64,000 nucleotides of DNA from NCBI GenBank assembly GCA_048595745.1, contig CP184361.1; one strand, 5' to 3'. The notes below the pieces were generated by a model. It made no database searches. It was not told the origin of the DNA and was given only the letters and a program-made list of their open reading frames with translations. Of the stretch, positions 8,899-18,563 are shown piece by piece. Position numbers and translations under genes: made by a program. This stretch comes from Aquipseudomonas alcaligenes_A (lineage in GTDB: Bacteria; Pseudomonadota; Gammaproteobacteria; Pseudomonadales; Pseudomonadaceae). How positions within the stretch are numbered: position 1 is the first letter of the stretch; each line of letters opens with the position of its first letter.

Positions 8899-9342
8899 AT
8901 GCCCTACCAGCACATCCTGATTGCCGTCGACCTGACTGACGAATGCCACCCGGTCGTCGAGCGCGCCCTGGCCATCGCCGCCAGCAGTGGCGCCAAAGCC
9001 GCGCTGGTACACATTGTCGAGCCCATGGCCATGGCATTCGGCGGCGACGTTCCCATGGACCTGTCAATGCTGCAGCAGCAACAGTTCGACCAGGCCCGCG
9101 AGCGCCTGCAGAGCTTTGCCGGACGCTACCCGCAACTGAGCGCCGAGCAGCGCCACCTGGCCTACGGCCAGCCACGCCAGGAGCTGCACCGACTGGCCGA
9201 GGAACAGGGCTGCGACCTGATCGTCGTGGGCAGTCACGGCCGCCACGGCCTAGCCCTGCTGCTCGGTTCCACCGCCAACGACGTGCTGCACGGCGCCCCG
9301 TGCGACGTGCTGGCGGTACGCCTGAAGAAAACCAAGGAATAA
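8899..9342 (+). CDS. Universal stress protein, UspA family
   Basis: A 147-residue single UspA domain starting MPYQHILIAVDLTDE, the typical first strand with the conserved Asp. The C-terminal ATP-binding signature G-x2-G-x9-G-S/T is present as GSHGRHGLALLLGST. It is therefore likely an ATP-binding UspA rather than a UspFG-type non-binder. These cytoplasmic dimers are induced by stress and stationary phase. SD GGAGGAA lies before the ATG. It stands alone on the plus strand between two minus-strand genes. Confidence 0.93.
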   Translation: MPYQHILIAVDLTDECHPVVERALAIAASSGAKAALVHIVEPMAMAFGGDVPMDLSMLQQQQFDQARERLQSFAGRYPQLSAEQRHLAYGQPRQELHRLAEEQGCDLIVVGSHGRHGLALLLGSTANDVLHGAPCDVLAVRLKKTKE

Positions 9343-9370
9343 CGCCGGGCCCGGCAACGGGCCCTGCAGC

Positions 9371-10057
9371 TCACTCCGGAACGTCGCCGGCGCTCATGAC
9401 CAGCGGACGGATCTTCTGCAGCTGGGTCTCCATCGACACCGTCATGCTCGACGACATGGAGAAGAAGGTGAGGAAGGCCTTGAGGTTGGAATCCCCCTCG
9501 CAGACATCGTGAATGCGCTGCCAGAACGCCTGGTTGACCAGCTGTAGCTGCTGGAACTGCTTGACCAGCCCCTTGAGCTCCCAGTCGGCGAGGCGCCCCT
9601 CGCGGAAGTTGAAGTACTGCCGGGTCAGGTACAGCGAAATGGTGCGCAGGATGAACTCCTGGCTGCTGGCGAACGGCAGGTGGTTGTGCGCCATCGGCTT
9701 GAGCTTGCCCAGCACCGGGCAGGCACTGGTGGCCATGATCACGCCAAGCAGAGAGCGCAAGCCCTCCTCCAGTCCGACCAGCTTGCTGTACTCGCGCTCC
9801 GGCGTGCGCACCCATACCTGGGCCTTCTTGAAGGCCGGCAGGCCCTGGAAGTCCTCGATCACGCGGTGCAGGTCGACCGCTGCCGGGCAGCGGCTGAATT
9901 CATCCTTCTTCAGTGGGCAGTTGCTGCACTGATTGTTTTCCAGGCGCGTCCACTTCGGCGTCGCCTCGGCACCCTGGGGGTCGTACTGACGGTCCAGCTC
10001 GATCCTGTAGCTGAACTGATGGTTGTCATCCAGGGTGATGCGGTACTCAATCGCCAT
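9371..10057 (-). CDS. Conserved Pseudomonas protein with cysteine cluster (DUF6901-like)
   Basis: A 228-residue soluble protein. I start it at ATG 10057 (MAIEYRITLDDNHQFSYRI), which has SD GGAG six bases upstream; a TTG five codons earlier is less likely. Residues 1-35 form beta strands. Cys44, Cys47 and Cys57 (NQCSNCPLKKDEFSRCPAA) and Cys113 (SACPVLG) could form one metal site. The C-terminal half is helical. It resembles the protein recalled as PA3018, whose family I believe is DUF6901. Function unknown. It ends 29 bases from uspA, convergent with it. Confidence 0.82.
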   Translation of the reverse strand: MAIEYRITLDDNHQFSYRIELDRQYDPQGAEATPKWTRLENNQCSNCPLKKDEFSRCPAAVDLHRVIEDFQGLPAFKKAQVWVRTPEREYSKLVGLEEGLRSLLGVIMATSACPVLGKLKPMAHNHLPFASSQEFILRTISLYLTRQYFNFREGRLADWELKGLVKQFQQLQLVNQAFWQRIHDVCEGDSNLKAFLTFFSMSSSMTVSMETQLQKIRPLVMSAGDVPE

Positions 10058-10077
10058 GCATGTCTCCGACAAGCGTT

Positions 10078-11991
10078 TTAGGCTTCCAATTCGGCCCAGC
10101 GCTCCAGCAACTGGTCCAACTCCTCTTGCAGGCTCTGCAGGCGCTGCAGCACCGGCCCGGTAATGGTCGGTGCCTGCTGGTAGAAGGCCGGATCGGCAAT
10201 CTGCCCCTGCAGTTCTGCCAGCTGGGCCTCCAGGGCGTCGATCTGCCCGGGGATGGCCTCCAGCTCTCGCTGCAGCTTGTAGCTGAGCTTCTTCGCGGCC
10301 GGAGCCGCAGTACCGCTTGTCACTGCCACCGGCGCCGGATCTGCCGCACGGGGAGCTTCGACCTTGGCCGGCTTGGATTCGCCGACACCCAGCAGGCGCG
10401 GCGAACCGCCCTGGCGCAACCAGTCCTGGTAACCGCCGACGTACTCGCGCACCCTGCCCTCGCCCTCGAAGACCAGCGTGCTGGTCACCACGTTGTCGAG
10501 GAAGGCCCGGTCGTGGCTGACCATCAGCACGGTGCAGGGGAAATTCAGCAGAACCTCCTCGAGCAGCTCGAGGGTTTCCACGTCCAGGTCGTTGGTCGGT
10601 TCGTCCAGCACCAACAGGTTGGCCGGTTTACTGAACAGCTTAGCCAGTAACAGGCGCGCCCTCTCGCCACCGGACAACGCCTTGACCGGCGTACGTGCCC
10701 GCTGCGGACTGAACAGGAAGTCCCCCAGATAGCTCAGCACGTGGCGGCTCTGACCATCGATGCTGATGAAGTCGCGACCTTCCGCGACGTTGTCGATCAC
10801 CGTCTTTTCCGGCTCCAGCTGATGGCGCAGCTGATCGAAATACGCCACTTCGATCTTGGTCCCTGCCACTATCGTGCCACTAGTGGGCTGCAGGTCGCCA
10901 AGCAGCAGTTTCAGCAGCGTGGTCTTGCCGGTTCCGTTGGCCCCGAGCAGGCCGATGCGGTCGCCGCGTTGCAGCACCAGCGAGCAGTCGCGGATCAGGG
11001 TAGGTCCCCCTGCGTGCGCAAAACTGACATTTTCCGCCACTATCACCTGCTTGCCGGACTTTTCCGCCGACTCCAGCTGGATGTTGGCCTTGCCCTGGCG
11101 CTCGCGGCGCTCGCTGCGTTCCTGGCGCATGGCCTTGAGCGCGCGTACGCGGCCCTCGTTGCGGGTGCGGCGGGCCTTGATACCCTGGCGAATCCACACT
11201 TCCTCCTGGGCCAGGCGCTTGTCGAACAGCGCGTTGGCGGTCTCCTCGGCGGCCAGTTGCTGCTCCTTGTGCACCAGGAAGCTGGCGTAGTCGCCGTTCC
11301 AGTCGATCAGGCCACCACGGTCCAGTTCGAGGATGCGCGTGGCCAGGTTCTGCAGGAAGGAGCGGTCGTGAGTGATGAACAGCACGGCGCCGGTGAACTC
11401 CTTCAGCGCCTCTTCCAGCCAGGCAATGGCGCCGATATCCAGGTGGTTGGTCGGCTCATCGAGCAGCAGCAGGTCCGGTTCGGAGACCAGCGCCTGGGCC
11501 AGCAGCACGCGGCGACGCCAGCCACCGGATAGCTCGGCCAGGGTCTTGTCGGCCGGCAGCTGCAGGCGGCTCAGGGTGCTGTCGACCAGCTGTTGCAGGC
11601 GCCAGCCATCCTTCGCCTCCAGCTCCTGCTGGACATGCATCAGCTGGTTGAGGTCATCCTCGCCCTGGATGTTCTGGCTCAGGTGGTGATAGCGCGCCAG
11701 CAGCTCGCCGACCCCGGCCAGGCCCTCGGCCACCACGTCGAATACCGTACGCTCGTCGGCACGCGGCAACTCCTGCGGCAGCTCGCCGATCTTCAGCGCC
11801 GGCGCGCGCCAGATTTCGCCGTCATCGGGCATCTGCTCGCCCTTGACCAGGCGCAGCATGCTCGACTTGCCGGTACCGTTGCGGCCGATGATGCACACCC
11901 GCTCTCCCCGGGCTATCTGCCAGGACACCCCGTCCAGCAGGGGCATGGCGCCGTAGGCCAGGGAAACATCGGAAAACTTGAGCAGGGTCAT
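10078..11991 (-). CDS. uup: ABC-F ATPase, Uup subfamily
   Basis: A 637-residue protein with two ABC ATPase domains and no membrane segment. The first has Walker A GRNGTGKS (about 36-43) and signature LSGGWRRR; the second has GANGTGKT and LSGGERAR; both have LLLDEPTNHLD-like Walker B motifs. A Lys/Arg-rich linker lies between them, and a C-terminal coiled coil (QLQRELEAIPGQIDALEAQL-type heptads) marks the Uup subgroup, linked in E. coli to transposon precise excision and ribosome function. Start ATG 11991 has SD AAGGTGG five bases away; a GTG three codons upstream is less likely. Confidence 0.94.
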   Translation of the reverse strand: MTLLKFSDVSLAYGAMPLLDGVSWQIARGERVCIIGRNGTGKSSMLRLVKGEQMPDDGEIWRAPALKIGELPQELPRADERTVFDVVAEGLAGVGELLARYHHLSQNIQGEDDLNQLMHVQQELEAKDGWRLQQLVDSTLSRLQLPADKTLAELSGGWRRRVLLAQALVSEPDLLLLDEPTNHLDIGAIAWLEEALKEFTGAVLFITHDRSFLQNLATRILELDRGGLIDWNGDYASFLVHKEQQLAAEETANALFDKRLAQEEVWIRQGIKARRTRNEGRVRALKAMRQERSERRERQGKANIQLESAEKSGKQVIVAENVSFAHAGGPTLIRDCSLVLQRGDRIGLLGANGTGKTTLLKLLLGDLQPTSGTIVAGTKIEVAYFDQLRHQLEPEKTVIDNVAEGRDFISIDGQSRHVLSYLGDFLFSPQRARTPVKALSGGERARLLLAKLFSKPANLLVLDEPTNDLDVETLELLEEVLLNFPCTVLMVSHDRAFLDNVVTSTLVFEGEGRVREYVGGYQDWLRQGGSPRLLGVGESKPAKVEAPRAADPAPVAVTSGTAAPAAKKLSYKLQRELEAIPGQIDALEAQLAELQGQIADPAFYQQAPTITGPVLQRLQSLQEELDQLLERWAELEA

Positions 11992-12140
11992 GACTACCAC
12001 CTTCGTGAACAGGCGCGCATTCTAACCGAGTTAAGCTGGCCCAATGCTGGCGCGTTGTCGCACGCTGCGGTGCCATTCTGCCGCCCAGTCAGGCTAAGCT
12101 AGGCGAAAGCTCCATTTCGTTTTCTCTGTCCGGATGTGTC

Positions 12141-14069
12141 ATGCGCCGCCCTCTGTTCTGCCTGCTTTCCGCGTTCCTTTCCTGTTCCCTCGGCCTCGCC
12201 AGCGCTCAGGCCGCCAATCTGACCCAGCAGCGGCAGATGTATGACGAAGCCAAGCGCGCCCTGGCCAAGGGCGACAAGGGCCCTTACCTGCGCTACGCCA
12301 ATGCCCTGCGTGACTATCCGCTGGAGCCCTACCTGGCCTACGACGAGCTCACTGCCCGCCTGAAATGGGCCAGCAACGACGAGATCGAGGCGTTTCTCAC
12401 CGAGCACGGCGACCTGCCCCAGGCCGGCTGGATGAAACTGCGCTGGCTGCGCTGGCTGGCCGAGCGCGGCGAGTGGCAGACCTTCGCCAACCACTACGAC
12501 CCCAAGCTTAACTTCACCGAACTGGACTGCCTGTATGGCCAGTACCTGTACAAACAGGGCATGAAAGCCGAAGCCCGGGTCGCCGCCGAGAAGCTGTGGC
12601 TGGTCGGCAAATCCCAGCCCGAGGCCTGCGACACCCTGTTCAGCACCTGGCGCGCCGACGGCCAGCTCAGCGAGGATCGCCGCTGGCAGCGCGCCAAGCT
12701 GGCCGCCGAGGCGCGCAACTACGGCCTGGCCAGCTACCTGATCAAGGGTCTGCCCAACCTCGGCAAGCAGGGCCAACTGATGCTCGATGCCGCGCAGAAG
12801 CCGCAGATGATGAGCCAGACCGCGCGTTTCGCCCCGGCCGATCGCTACATGGCCGACGCCGCCGGCCTCGGTCTGCGCCGCCTGGCACGCCAGGATCCGG
12901 AAAAGGCCCTGAGCCTGCTGGACGTCTATGCCGGCAAACTGCCCTTCTCCGCCGAGGAAAAGGTCGCCATCGCCCGCGAGATCGGCCTGACCCTGGCCAA
13001 GCGCTTCGATATCCGCGCGCTCAAGGTCATGGCCCAGTACGACCCGGAGCTGCGCGACAACACCGTCTCCGAATGGCGTGCGCGCCTGCTTTTGCGCCAC
13101 GGCCGCTGGGACGAGGCCTACCAGCTGACCAGTCGCATGCCGAGCCCGCTGGCCACCACCAGTCGCTGGCGCTACTGGCAGGCGCGCAGCCTGCAACTGG
13201 CTCAGCCCCAGGCCCAGCAAGCCATCGCCCTGTACCAGCCGCTGGCCAAGGAGCGCGACTTCTACGGTTTCCTCGCCGCCGACCGCATCGAGGTGCCCTA
13301 CAGCCTCAACCACAAGCCGATGCCCATCAAACCGCAGGTGATGCAGAAAGTGCGCAACACGGCGGGCATCCGTCGCGCTCTGGAGTTCCATGATCGCGGC
13401 CAGATCGTCGATGGCCGCCGCGAGTGGTACCACGTCAGCCGCCTGTTCAGCCGCGAGGAAATGGTCGCCCAGGCCAAGCTGGCCTACGACAAGGGCTGGT
13501 ACTTCCCGGCCATCCGCACCATCAGCCAGGCGCAGTACTGGGATGACCTGGACATCCGCTTCCCCATGGCACACAAGAGCAGCCTGACCCAGCAGGCCAA
13601 GCTGCGCGGCCTGCACTCCAGCTGGGTGTTCGCCATCACCCGCCAGGAAAGCGCCTTCATGGCCGACGCCCGCTCGCCGGTCGGCGCCATGGGCCTGATG
13701 CAGCTGATGCCGGGCACCGCCAAGGAGACCGCACGCAAGTTCGGCATCCCGCTGGCCGACCCCAAACAGGCCCTAGTGCCGGAGAAGAACATCCAGCTCG
13801 GCGCCGCCTACCTGAGCCAGGTGCACGGCCAGTTCAACGGCAACCGGGTGCTCGCCTCCGCCGCCTACAACGCCGGCCCCGGCCGTGTACGCCAGTGGCT
13901 GCGCGGCGCCGACCACCTGGCGTTCGACGTGTGGGTGGAGAACATTCCGTTCGACGAGACCCGCCAGTACGTGCAGAACGTGCTGTCCTACTCGGTGATC
14001 TACGGCCAGAAGCTGGGCTCGCCGCAGAAGCTGGTGGACTGGCATGAGCGCTTCTTCGACGACCAGTGA
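12141..14069 (+). CDS. slt: Soluble lytic murein transglycosylase
   Basis: A 642-residue periplasmic enzyme that cleaves peptidoglycan glycan strands to 1,6-anhydro-muropeptides. A Sec signal peptide (MRRPLFCLLSAFLSCSLGLA, cleavage after ASAQA) is followed by a long helical superhelix domain typical of Slt70. The C-terminal SLT domain has catalytic Glu503 in ITRQESAF, then the GLMQLMPGTA motif and the AAYNAGPGRV motif. Length matches Slt70. It is transcribed away from uup and ends in a strong terminator. Confidence 0.95.
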   Translation: MRRPLFCLLSAFLSCSLGLASAQAANLTQQRQMYDEAKRALAKGDKGPYLRYANALRDYPLEPYLAYDELTARLKWASNDEIEAFLTEHGDLPQAGWMKLRWLRWLAERGEWQTFANHYDPKLNFTELDCLYGQYLYKQGMKAEARVAAEKLWLVGKSQPEACDTLFSTWRADGQLSEDRRWQRAKLAAEARNYGLASYLIKGLPNLGKQGQLMLDAAQKPQMMSQTARFAPADRYMADAAGLGLRRLARQDPEKALSLLDVYAGKLPFSAEEKVAIAREIGLTLAKRFDIRALKVMAQYDPELRDNTVSEWRARLLLRHGRWDEAYQLTSRMPSPLATTSRWRYWQARSLQLAQPQAQQAIALYQPLAKERDFYGFLAADRIEVPYSLNHKPMPIKPQVMQKVRNTAGIRRALEFHDRGQIVDGRREWYHVSRLFSREEMVAQAKLAYDKGWYFPAIRTISQAQYWDDLDIRFPMAHKSSLTQQAKLRGLHSSWVFAITRQESAFMADARSPVGAMGLMQLMPGTAKETARKFGIPLADPKQALVPEKNIQLGAAYLSQVHGQFNGNRVLASAAYNAGPGRVRQWLRGADHLAFDVWVENIPFDETRQYVQNVLSYSVIYGQKLGSPQKLVDWHERFFDDQ

Positions 14070-14082
14070 GAAGCCGGTTCAG

Positions 14083-14112
14083 AAAAAAGGGCGCCCGTAG
14101 GCGCCCTTTTTT
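14083..14112. terminator. Bidirectional terminator between slt and MOSC gene
   Basis: A perfect 13-bp stem (14083-14095 with 14100-14112) closed by a CGTA loop, with a run of six A on the left and six T on the right. It can end slt on the plus strand and the MOSC gene transcript on the minus strand. Confidence 0.92.
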
Positions 14113-14153
14113 GTTTCTGCCGCCGAAGCCCGCATGCAGGCCGGGAATTCAGA

Positions 14154-14960
14154 CTACTTCAGCACTTCCACCGGCATGCCTAAGCGCAGCTCGCCGATAC
14201 CGCGCGGCAGCAGGTTCTGGCCGAAATACACATCACCCTCGCGCTCGCGATAGGTCTTCAGCGTGGTCAGCGGTTCGCGGTCAGCACTGCGCTCGCCGGT
14301 CTGCGGATCGATGGTGGTGAGGATGCAGCGGCTGCAGCCCTTGGCCACCTCGAACTCGAGGTCACCAATGCGGATACGCTTCCAGCCATCCTCGGCGTAG
14401 GGCGCACTGCCCTCGATCACCAGGTTGGGACGAAAACGCAGCATCTCCAGCGGGCGTCCGACGCGCGCACAGAGGTCGTCCAGCGAGGACTGGCCGATCA
14501 GTAGCAGGGGGAAGCCATCGGCGAAACCCACCCGGTCATCTGGCTGGGCGTAGTTGGCATCTACCTGGCGAGCCCGAGACTCAGGCACGTGTACCAGCCG
14601 GCAGGGCCGACCAATCGCGGCAGCCAGCCAGAGCGCAGCCTCATCGCCAGCGTCAGGGGCCTGCAGACAGTCGCTCCAGACCGTGACTTCACGTAGCGCG
14701 CTGTCAGCCTCGGGAACCTTGACCTCCAGCGGTTCCATACCGGGCACCATCAGGGTCAGCGAACCGCCCTCGCGCCAGTGAGCCCTGATACGCCCCATCT
14801 GCGGCAGAGCACGCTGGGTCAGGAATCGACCCGTCACTGGATCTACCAGCATCCAGCGTCGATCACCCTCCAAACCCTGCAGCCGCACTCGTGCCTCACT
14901 CAGCACATCGGCGGCCGTGGATTTGATCGGGTAACGGTACAACGCGGAAAGTCGCAACAT
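14154..14960 (-). CDS. MOSC domain protein, YcbX type
   Basis: A 268-residue protein with the two-part YcbX layout: an N-terminal beta-barrel domain (LSALYRYPIKSTAADVLSEA) and a C-terminal MOSC domain whose conserved cysteine lies in AKGCSRCILTTID. MOSC proteins bind the molybdenum cofactor; YcbX reduces N-hydroxylated compounds together with a flavoprotein. No C-terminal 2Fe-2S ferredoxin domain is present, so electrons must come from a partner. Start ATG 14960 is chosen; two further in-frame starts lie within 18 bases upstream. Moco synthesis genes moeA, moaB and mobA are found further along. Confidence 0.9.
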   Translation of the reverse strand: MLRLSALYRYPIKSTAADVLSEARVRLQGLEGDRRWMLVDPVTGRFLTQRALPQMGRIRAHWREGGSLTLMVPGMEPLEVKVPEADSALREVTVWSDCLQAPDAGDEAALWLAAAIGRPCRLVHVPESRARQVDANYAQPDDRVGFADGFPLLLIGQSSLDDLCARVGRPLEMLRFRPNLVIEGSAPYAEDGWKRIRIGDLEFEVAKGCSRCILTTIDPQTGERSADREPLTTLKTYREREGDVYFGQNLLPRGIGELRLGMPVEVLK

Positions 14961-14980
14961 GACAGCCATTCCTGGCAATG

Positions 14981-15007
14981 GAAAAGGCGCTTATAAAGCG
15001 CCTTTTC
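14981..15007 (-). terminator. Terminator downstream of cheV
   Basis: A perfect 12-bp stem (14981-14992 with 14996-15007) around a three-base loop, 20 bases after the cheV stop and just upstream of the MOSC start on the same strand. The minus-strand arm ends in CCTTTTCC, a moderate U-tract. Confidence 0.8.
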
Positions 15008-15026
15008 CACTAACTCAAGCACAGCC

Positions 15027-15956
15027 CTAAGGCTGTAGTAACTCAAGCCGCTTGCGGACCACATCCACCAGCTTGTCCGGCTGGAATTTGGAAAGGAAGT
15101 CGTCACAGCCAACCTTCTTGACCATCGCTTCGTTGAAGCTGCCAGAAAGCGAGGTGTGCAGAACCACGTACAGATCCTTGAGCCTGGGGTCATTGCGGAT
15201 TTCAGTGGTCAGCCGGTACCCGTCCATCTCCGGCATTTCGGCATCGGTAATGACCATCAGCAGCTTGTTGGGCACATCCACATTCGAGTCGACCCAGAGC
15301 TTGAGCATCTTGAGCGCCTTCAGTCCGTCACCCGCCTGATGTGAACGGATTTCCAGCTGCGCCATGGTCTCCTTGAGCTGCCCCATGGCCACTCCGGAAT
15401 CATCCACCAGCAGCACTTCGCGCCCGCGAGCCTGGGCCAGCAGCGGATCCTCGAGTTTCTCTTCGGACACCTTGGTACTCATCGGTGCGATTTCCGCCAG
15501 CACCTTCTCCACGTCGATGACCTCGACAATCTGATCGTCCACCTTGGTGATGGCCGTCAGATAGTGTTGACGGCCGGCACCACCCGGCGGGGGCATGACC
15601 GACTCCCAGTTCAGATTGATGATGCGGTCCACACCACCCACCAGGAAGGCCTGCACCGAGCGGTTGTACTCGGTGACGATGATGGTGCTGTTCTGGTTGG
15701 GCGTCAGCGGACGCATGCCGATGGCCTGCGACAGATCGATCACCGGCAGCGTCTGGCCGCGCAGATTGACCACACCACACACATAGGGATGGCGGTGCGG
15801 CATCAGCGTCAGCTTGGGCAGTTGCAGGACTTCCTGCACCTTGAACACGTTGATGGCGAACAGCTGCCGGCCAGCCAGACGAAACATGAGGATTTCCAGG
15901 CGATTCTCGCCCACCAGTTGGGTGCGCTGGTCCACCGTATCGAGAATGCTGGCCAT
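15027..15956 (-). CDS. cheV: Chemotaxis coupling protein CheV
   Basis: A 309-residue fusion of a CheW-like domain (about residues 15-155) and a response-regulator receiver domain (about 178-305). The CheW part has the GVVNLRGQTLPVIDL core that binds receptors and CheA. The receiver has the acidic pair Asp185-Asp186 and phospho-acceptor Asp238 in MVITDAEMPEMDG. CheV couples chemoreceptors to CheA and tunes adaptation by phosphorylation. It is monocistronic here, not next to other che genes. Confidence 0.95.
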   Translation of the reverse strand: MASILDTVDQRTQLVGENRLEILMFRLAGRQLFAINVFKVQEVLQLPKLTLMPHRHPYVCGVVNLRGQTLPVIDLSQAIGMRPLTPNQNSTIIVTEYNRSVQAFLVGGVDRIINLNWESVMPPPGGAGRQHYLTAITKVDDQIVEVIDVEKVLAEIAPMSTKVSEEKLEDPLLAQARGREVLLVDDSGVAMGQLKETMAQLEIRSHQAGDGLKALKMLKLWVDSNVDVPNKLLMVITDAEMPEMDGYRLTTEIRNDPRLKDLYVVLHTSLSGSFNEAMVKKVGCDDFLSKFQPDKLVDVVRKRLELLQP

Positions 15957-16035
15957 CGAGTGCTCCTCATATTTACTTCGAGTCTAGCTGCTATCGGCCA
16001 CTTGTTAAGAAACTGCAGCACATGGCCTCAGGCCA

Positions 16036-16956
16036 TCATGCCGCAGGCGCACCAACAGCGCCATGACCGAGCAGCGGCGAGGCCTCCGGCAAGTGTAGGC
16101 GCAAGGCGCCCGACCTCGTGGCAAAACGCAAGCGTCGCCCCTCCATCGGTTCGCCATCGAGATTGATGTCCAATCCCTCCGGGGCCTCCACCTCCAGCCA
16201 GGGCAGACGGACCCGCAGGGACACGGACTCCAGCCCCAGAACACCTCCGGAGAGCAGGGTACCCAGGGTGCCCACCACATCCTGGGGGGCCGGCACGATA
16301 CAGATGTCGAGCAAGCCGTCATCGATGCACGCCTGCGGGCACAGCACATGACCACCGCCTGCCTGACGGCCATTACCGATTCCCAGGGCGAGGAAATCAC
16401 CGTCCCATTCGAAACCTGGCCCGCGAAAGCGACCATAGGACGAATGCACCTCGGAGAACCGCGTCAGCCCGGTGAGGAAATACGCGGCGCCGCCCAGTAG
16501 CTTCTTGAGCTCCTCGGACGTGTTGGCCGTTACCCTGGAGCCAAAACCCCCAGTGGCCATGTTAAGAAACAGCTGACCGTCCACTTCACCGAGGTCGACC
16601 GCCACCGGCGGACGCGCCAGCAGCGCCAGCGCCTCGCTCGGCACCAGCGGGACCCCGGCCGCGCGACAGAAGTCGTTTGCGGTCCCCAGCGGCAGCAATG
16701 CCAGGCTGGCCTGAGCGCCGGCCAGCGCGAGTGCTTCAGCCACCTCACGCAAGGTGCCATCGCCGCCCCCGGCGATCAGGGTGGAATAGCCGGCGGCCAG
16801 CCCCTCCTGCACCAGGCGCGCCGCATCGCCACCTTCCCAGGTCAGGCGCACGACCAGCTGCCAGCCCCGCTCGCGCAGCGCCATCACGGCTGCACGGACC
16901 TCCTCGTTCTGCGCCTGCTTGCCATGCAGGATCAGCATCGCCTTACGCTCGCTCAT
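16036..16956 (-). CDS. YegS-like lipid kinase
   Basis: A 306-residue member of the diacylglycerol kinase catalytic family. The N-terminal nucleotide site carries the GGGDGTLRE motif near residue 63 and LLPLGTANDFCRA near 86, both hallmarks of DAGK/YegS enzymes. It probably phosphorylates a lipid such as phosphatidylglycerol or diacylglycerol at the membrane, but the substrate cannot be read from the sequence. SD AAGGAGG precedes the ATG. It lies 47 bases from the FGGY kinase gene on the same strand, so it may be read from the same transcript. Confidence 0.9.
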   Translation of the reverse strand: MSERKAMLILHGKQAQNEEVRAAVMALRERGWQLVVRLTWEGGDAARLVQEGLAAGYSTLIAGGGDGTLREVAEALALAGAQASLALLPLGTANDFCRAAGVPLVPSEALALLARPPVAVDLGEVDGQLFLNMATGGFGSRVTANTSEELKKLLGGAAYFLTGLTRFSEVHSSYGRFRGPGFEWDGDFLALGIGNGRQAGGGHVLCPQACIDDGLLDICIVPAPQDVVGTLGTLLSGGVLGLESVSLRVRLPWLEVEAPEGLDINLDGEPMEGRRLRFATRSGALRLHLPEASPLLGHGAVGAPAA

Positions 16957-17003
16957 GCCCCCTCCTTTGCCTATCGGCTCAGTATAAGCGGGCAGACATG
17001 CAT

Positions 17004-18563
17004 TCAGGCGGGATAGCCAGTGATCTCCCGAATGCTGCGGTACAGCGGCCTCAGCTGCCTGTACATGCGCAGATAGACCTCGCGGTACAGGCGCTCGTAC
17101 ACCGCCACGGCCTGTGGGTTGGGCTGGAACACTTTACCGACGCGGGTCATGGCGGCGATGGCCGTGGGGAAGTCAGGATGCAGACCGAGGCCAACGGCGC
17201 AGTCAATGGCCGCGCCGAGGCCGGAAGTCTCGTACAGGTGCGGGCGCTCGGCCGGCAGGTTGAAGATGTCGGCGGTCAGCTGCATGGCCGCATCGCTCTG
17301 CGAGCCCCCGCCGGAGATGCGCAAACGCTCGATGCGCGTGCCGGAACGCTGCTCGATCTTCTCGCGGCCCTGGCGCAACGCGTAGGCCAGCCCCTCGAGG
17401 ATGGCGCGATACAGGTGCGCACGGGTGTGCACATCGCCAAAGCCGATGATCGAGCCCTTGGCCTCCAGCCCCGGCTCGCGAATACCCGGCGACCAGAACG
17501 GCTGCAGCATCAGGCCCATGGAACCGGGCGGCACGCTCTCCACCAGCTCGTCGAACAGCGTCTCGGCCTCCACCCCCAGCTCCAGGCCGCGCTGGCGCTC
17601 GGCGTGGCCGAACTGCTCCTTGAACCAGCTGACCATCCAGAAGCCGCGAAACACCATGACCTCGGTGTTGTAGTGGTCGGGAATCGCCGCCGGGTACGGC
17701 GGGATCAGCGGGATGGTCTCAAGATACTGGCTGCGGGTGGTGTTGATGGTCGCCGTGGTGCCGTAGGACAGGCAGGCCGTGCTTGGCTCCACGCCGCCGG
17801 CGCCGATCACCTCGCAGGCCTTGTCCGAGGCGGCGGCGATCAGCGGCAGGCCCTCGGGAATGCCGGTGTGCAGGCTGGCCTCGGCGCTGATGGCGCCGAT
17901 ACGCTCGCCCGGCTTGACCAGCTCCGGCAGCATGTCCGGGCGCACCGGAATGGCCTGCCACTTCCAGTCGCTCGGCTTAGCCCAGCACAGGCGCTTGTAG
18001 TCGAACGGCAGGTAGGCCACGCAACTGCCCACCGAGTCGGCGAAGCGGCCACACAGGCGGTGGGTGAGAAAGCCCGACAGCAGCAGGAACTTGTGCGTGC
18101 GCGCCCAGATATCCGGCTGCTGCTGGGCGATCCAGTTGGCCTCGGCCTGGCTGCGGAAGTAGTCGATGGTCTCCTCTTCGCGGATCAGCTTGAACAGCCA
18201 GCCCCAAGGTCCCTGGATGCGACCCGCCACATCGGCACGGCGCTGGTCGAGCCAGAGGATGGCCGGGCGCAGCGGCTGGCCGGCCGCGTCGACATTGATC
18301 AGGGTGCCGCGCTGGGTGGTCAGCGACACGCCGGCAATCTGGCTTTTATCGATGTCGACGCTGGCCCACAGCTGCCGACAAGCCTCGCCGAGGCTGCGCC
18401 AGTAGTACTCCGGGTCCTGCTCGGCCCAGCCGGGGTGCTCGGAATAGTAGGGTTCCAGCTCCACCTTGCCCTTGCCGACCAGATTGCCGGCCAGGTCGAA
18501 GAGCAGCGCGCGCACGCTCTGGGTGCCGTTGTCGATGGCCAGCAAATAGCGTTGTTCGCTCAC
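17004..18563 (-). CDS. FGGY-family carbohydrate kinase
   Basis: A 519-residue ATP-dependent sugar or polyol kinase. The N-terminal ATPase core begins YLLAIDNGTQSVRALLFD, and the C-terminal domain has ISGGGSQSDAAMQLTADIFN, the second FGGY motif. It starts with GTG at 18563, which overlaps the stop of the GlpD-like gene by three bases, showing translational coupling. The substrate is unknown; the neighbouring GlpD-like enzyme suggests a product resembling glycerol 3-phosphate. It matches the gene recalled as PA3024. Confidence 0.92.
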   Translation of the reverse strand: MSEQRYLLAIDNGTQSVRALLFDLAGNLVGKGKVELEPYYSEHPGWAEQDPEYYWRSLGEACRQLWASVDIDKSQIAGVSLTTQRGTLINVDAAGQPLRPAILWLDQRRADVAGRIQGPWGWLFKLIREEETIDYFRSQAEANWIAQQQPDIWARTHKFLLLSGFLTHRLCGRFADSVGSCVAYLPFDYKRLCWAKPSDWKWQAIPVRPDMLPELVKPGERIGAISAEASLHTGIPEGLPLIAAASDKACEVIGAGGVEPSTACLSYGTTATINTTRSQYLETIPLIPPYPAAIPDHYNTEVMVFRGFWMVSWFKEQFGHAERQRGLELGVEAETLFDELVESVPPGSMGLMLQPFWSPGIREPGLEAKGSIIGFGDVHTRAHLYRAILEGLAYALRQGREKIEQRSGTRIERLRISGGGSQSDAAMQLTADIFNLPAERPHLYETSGLGAAIDCAVGLGLHPDFPTAIAAMTRVGKVFQPNPQAVAVYERLYREVYLRMYRQLRPLYRSIREITGYPA

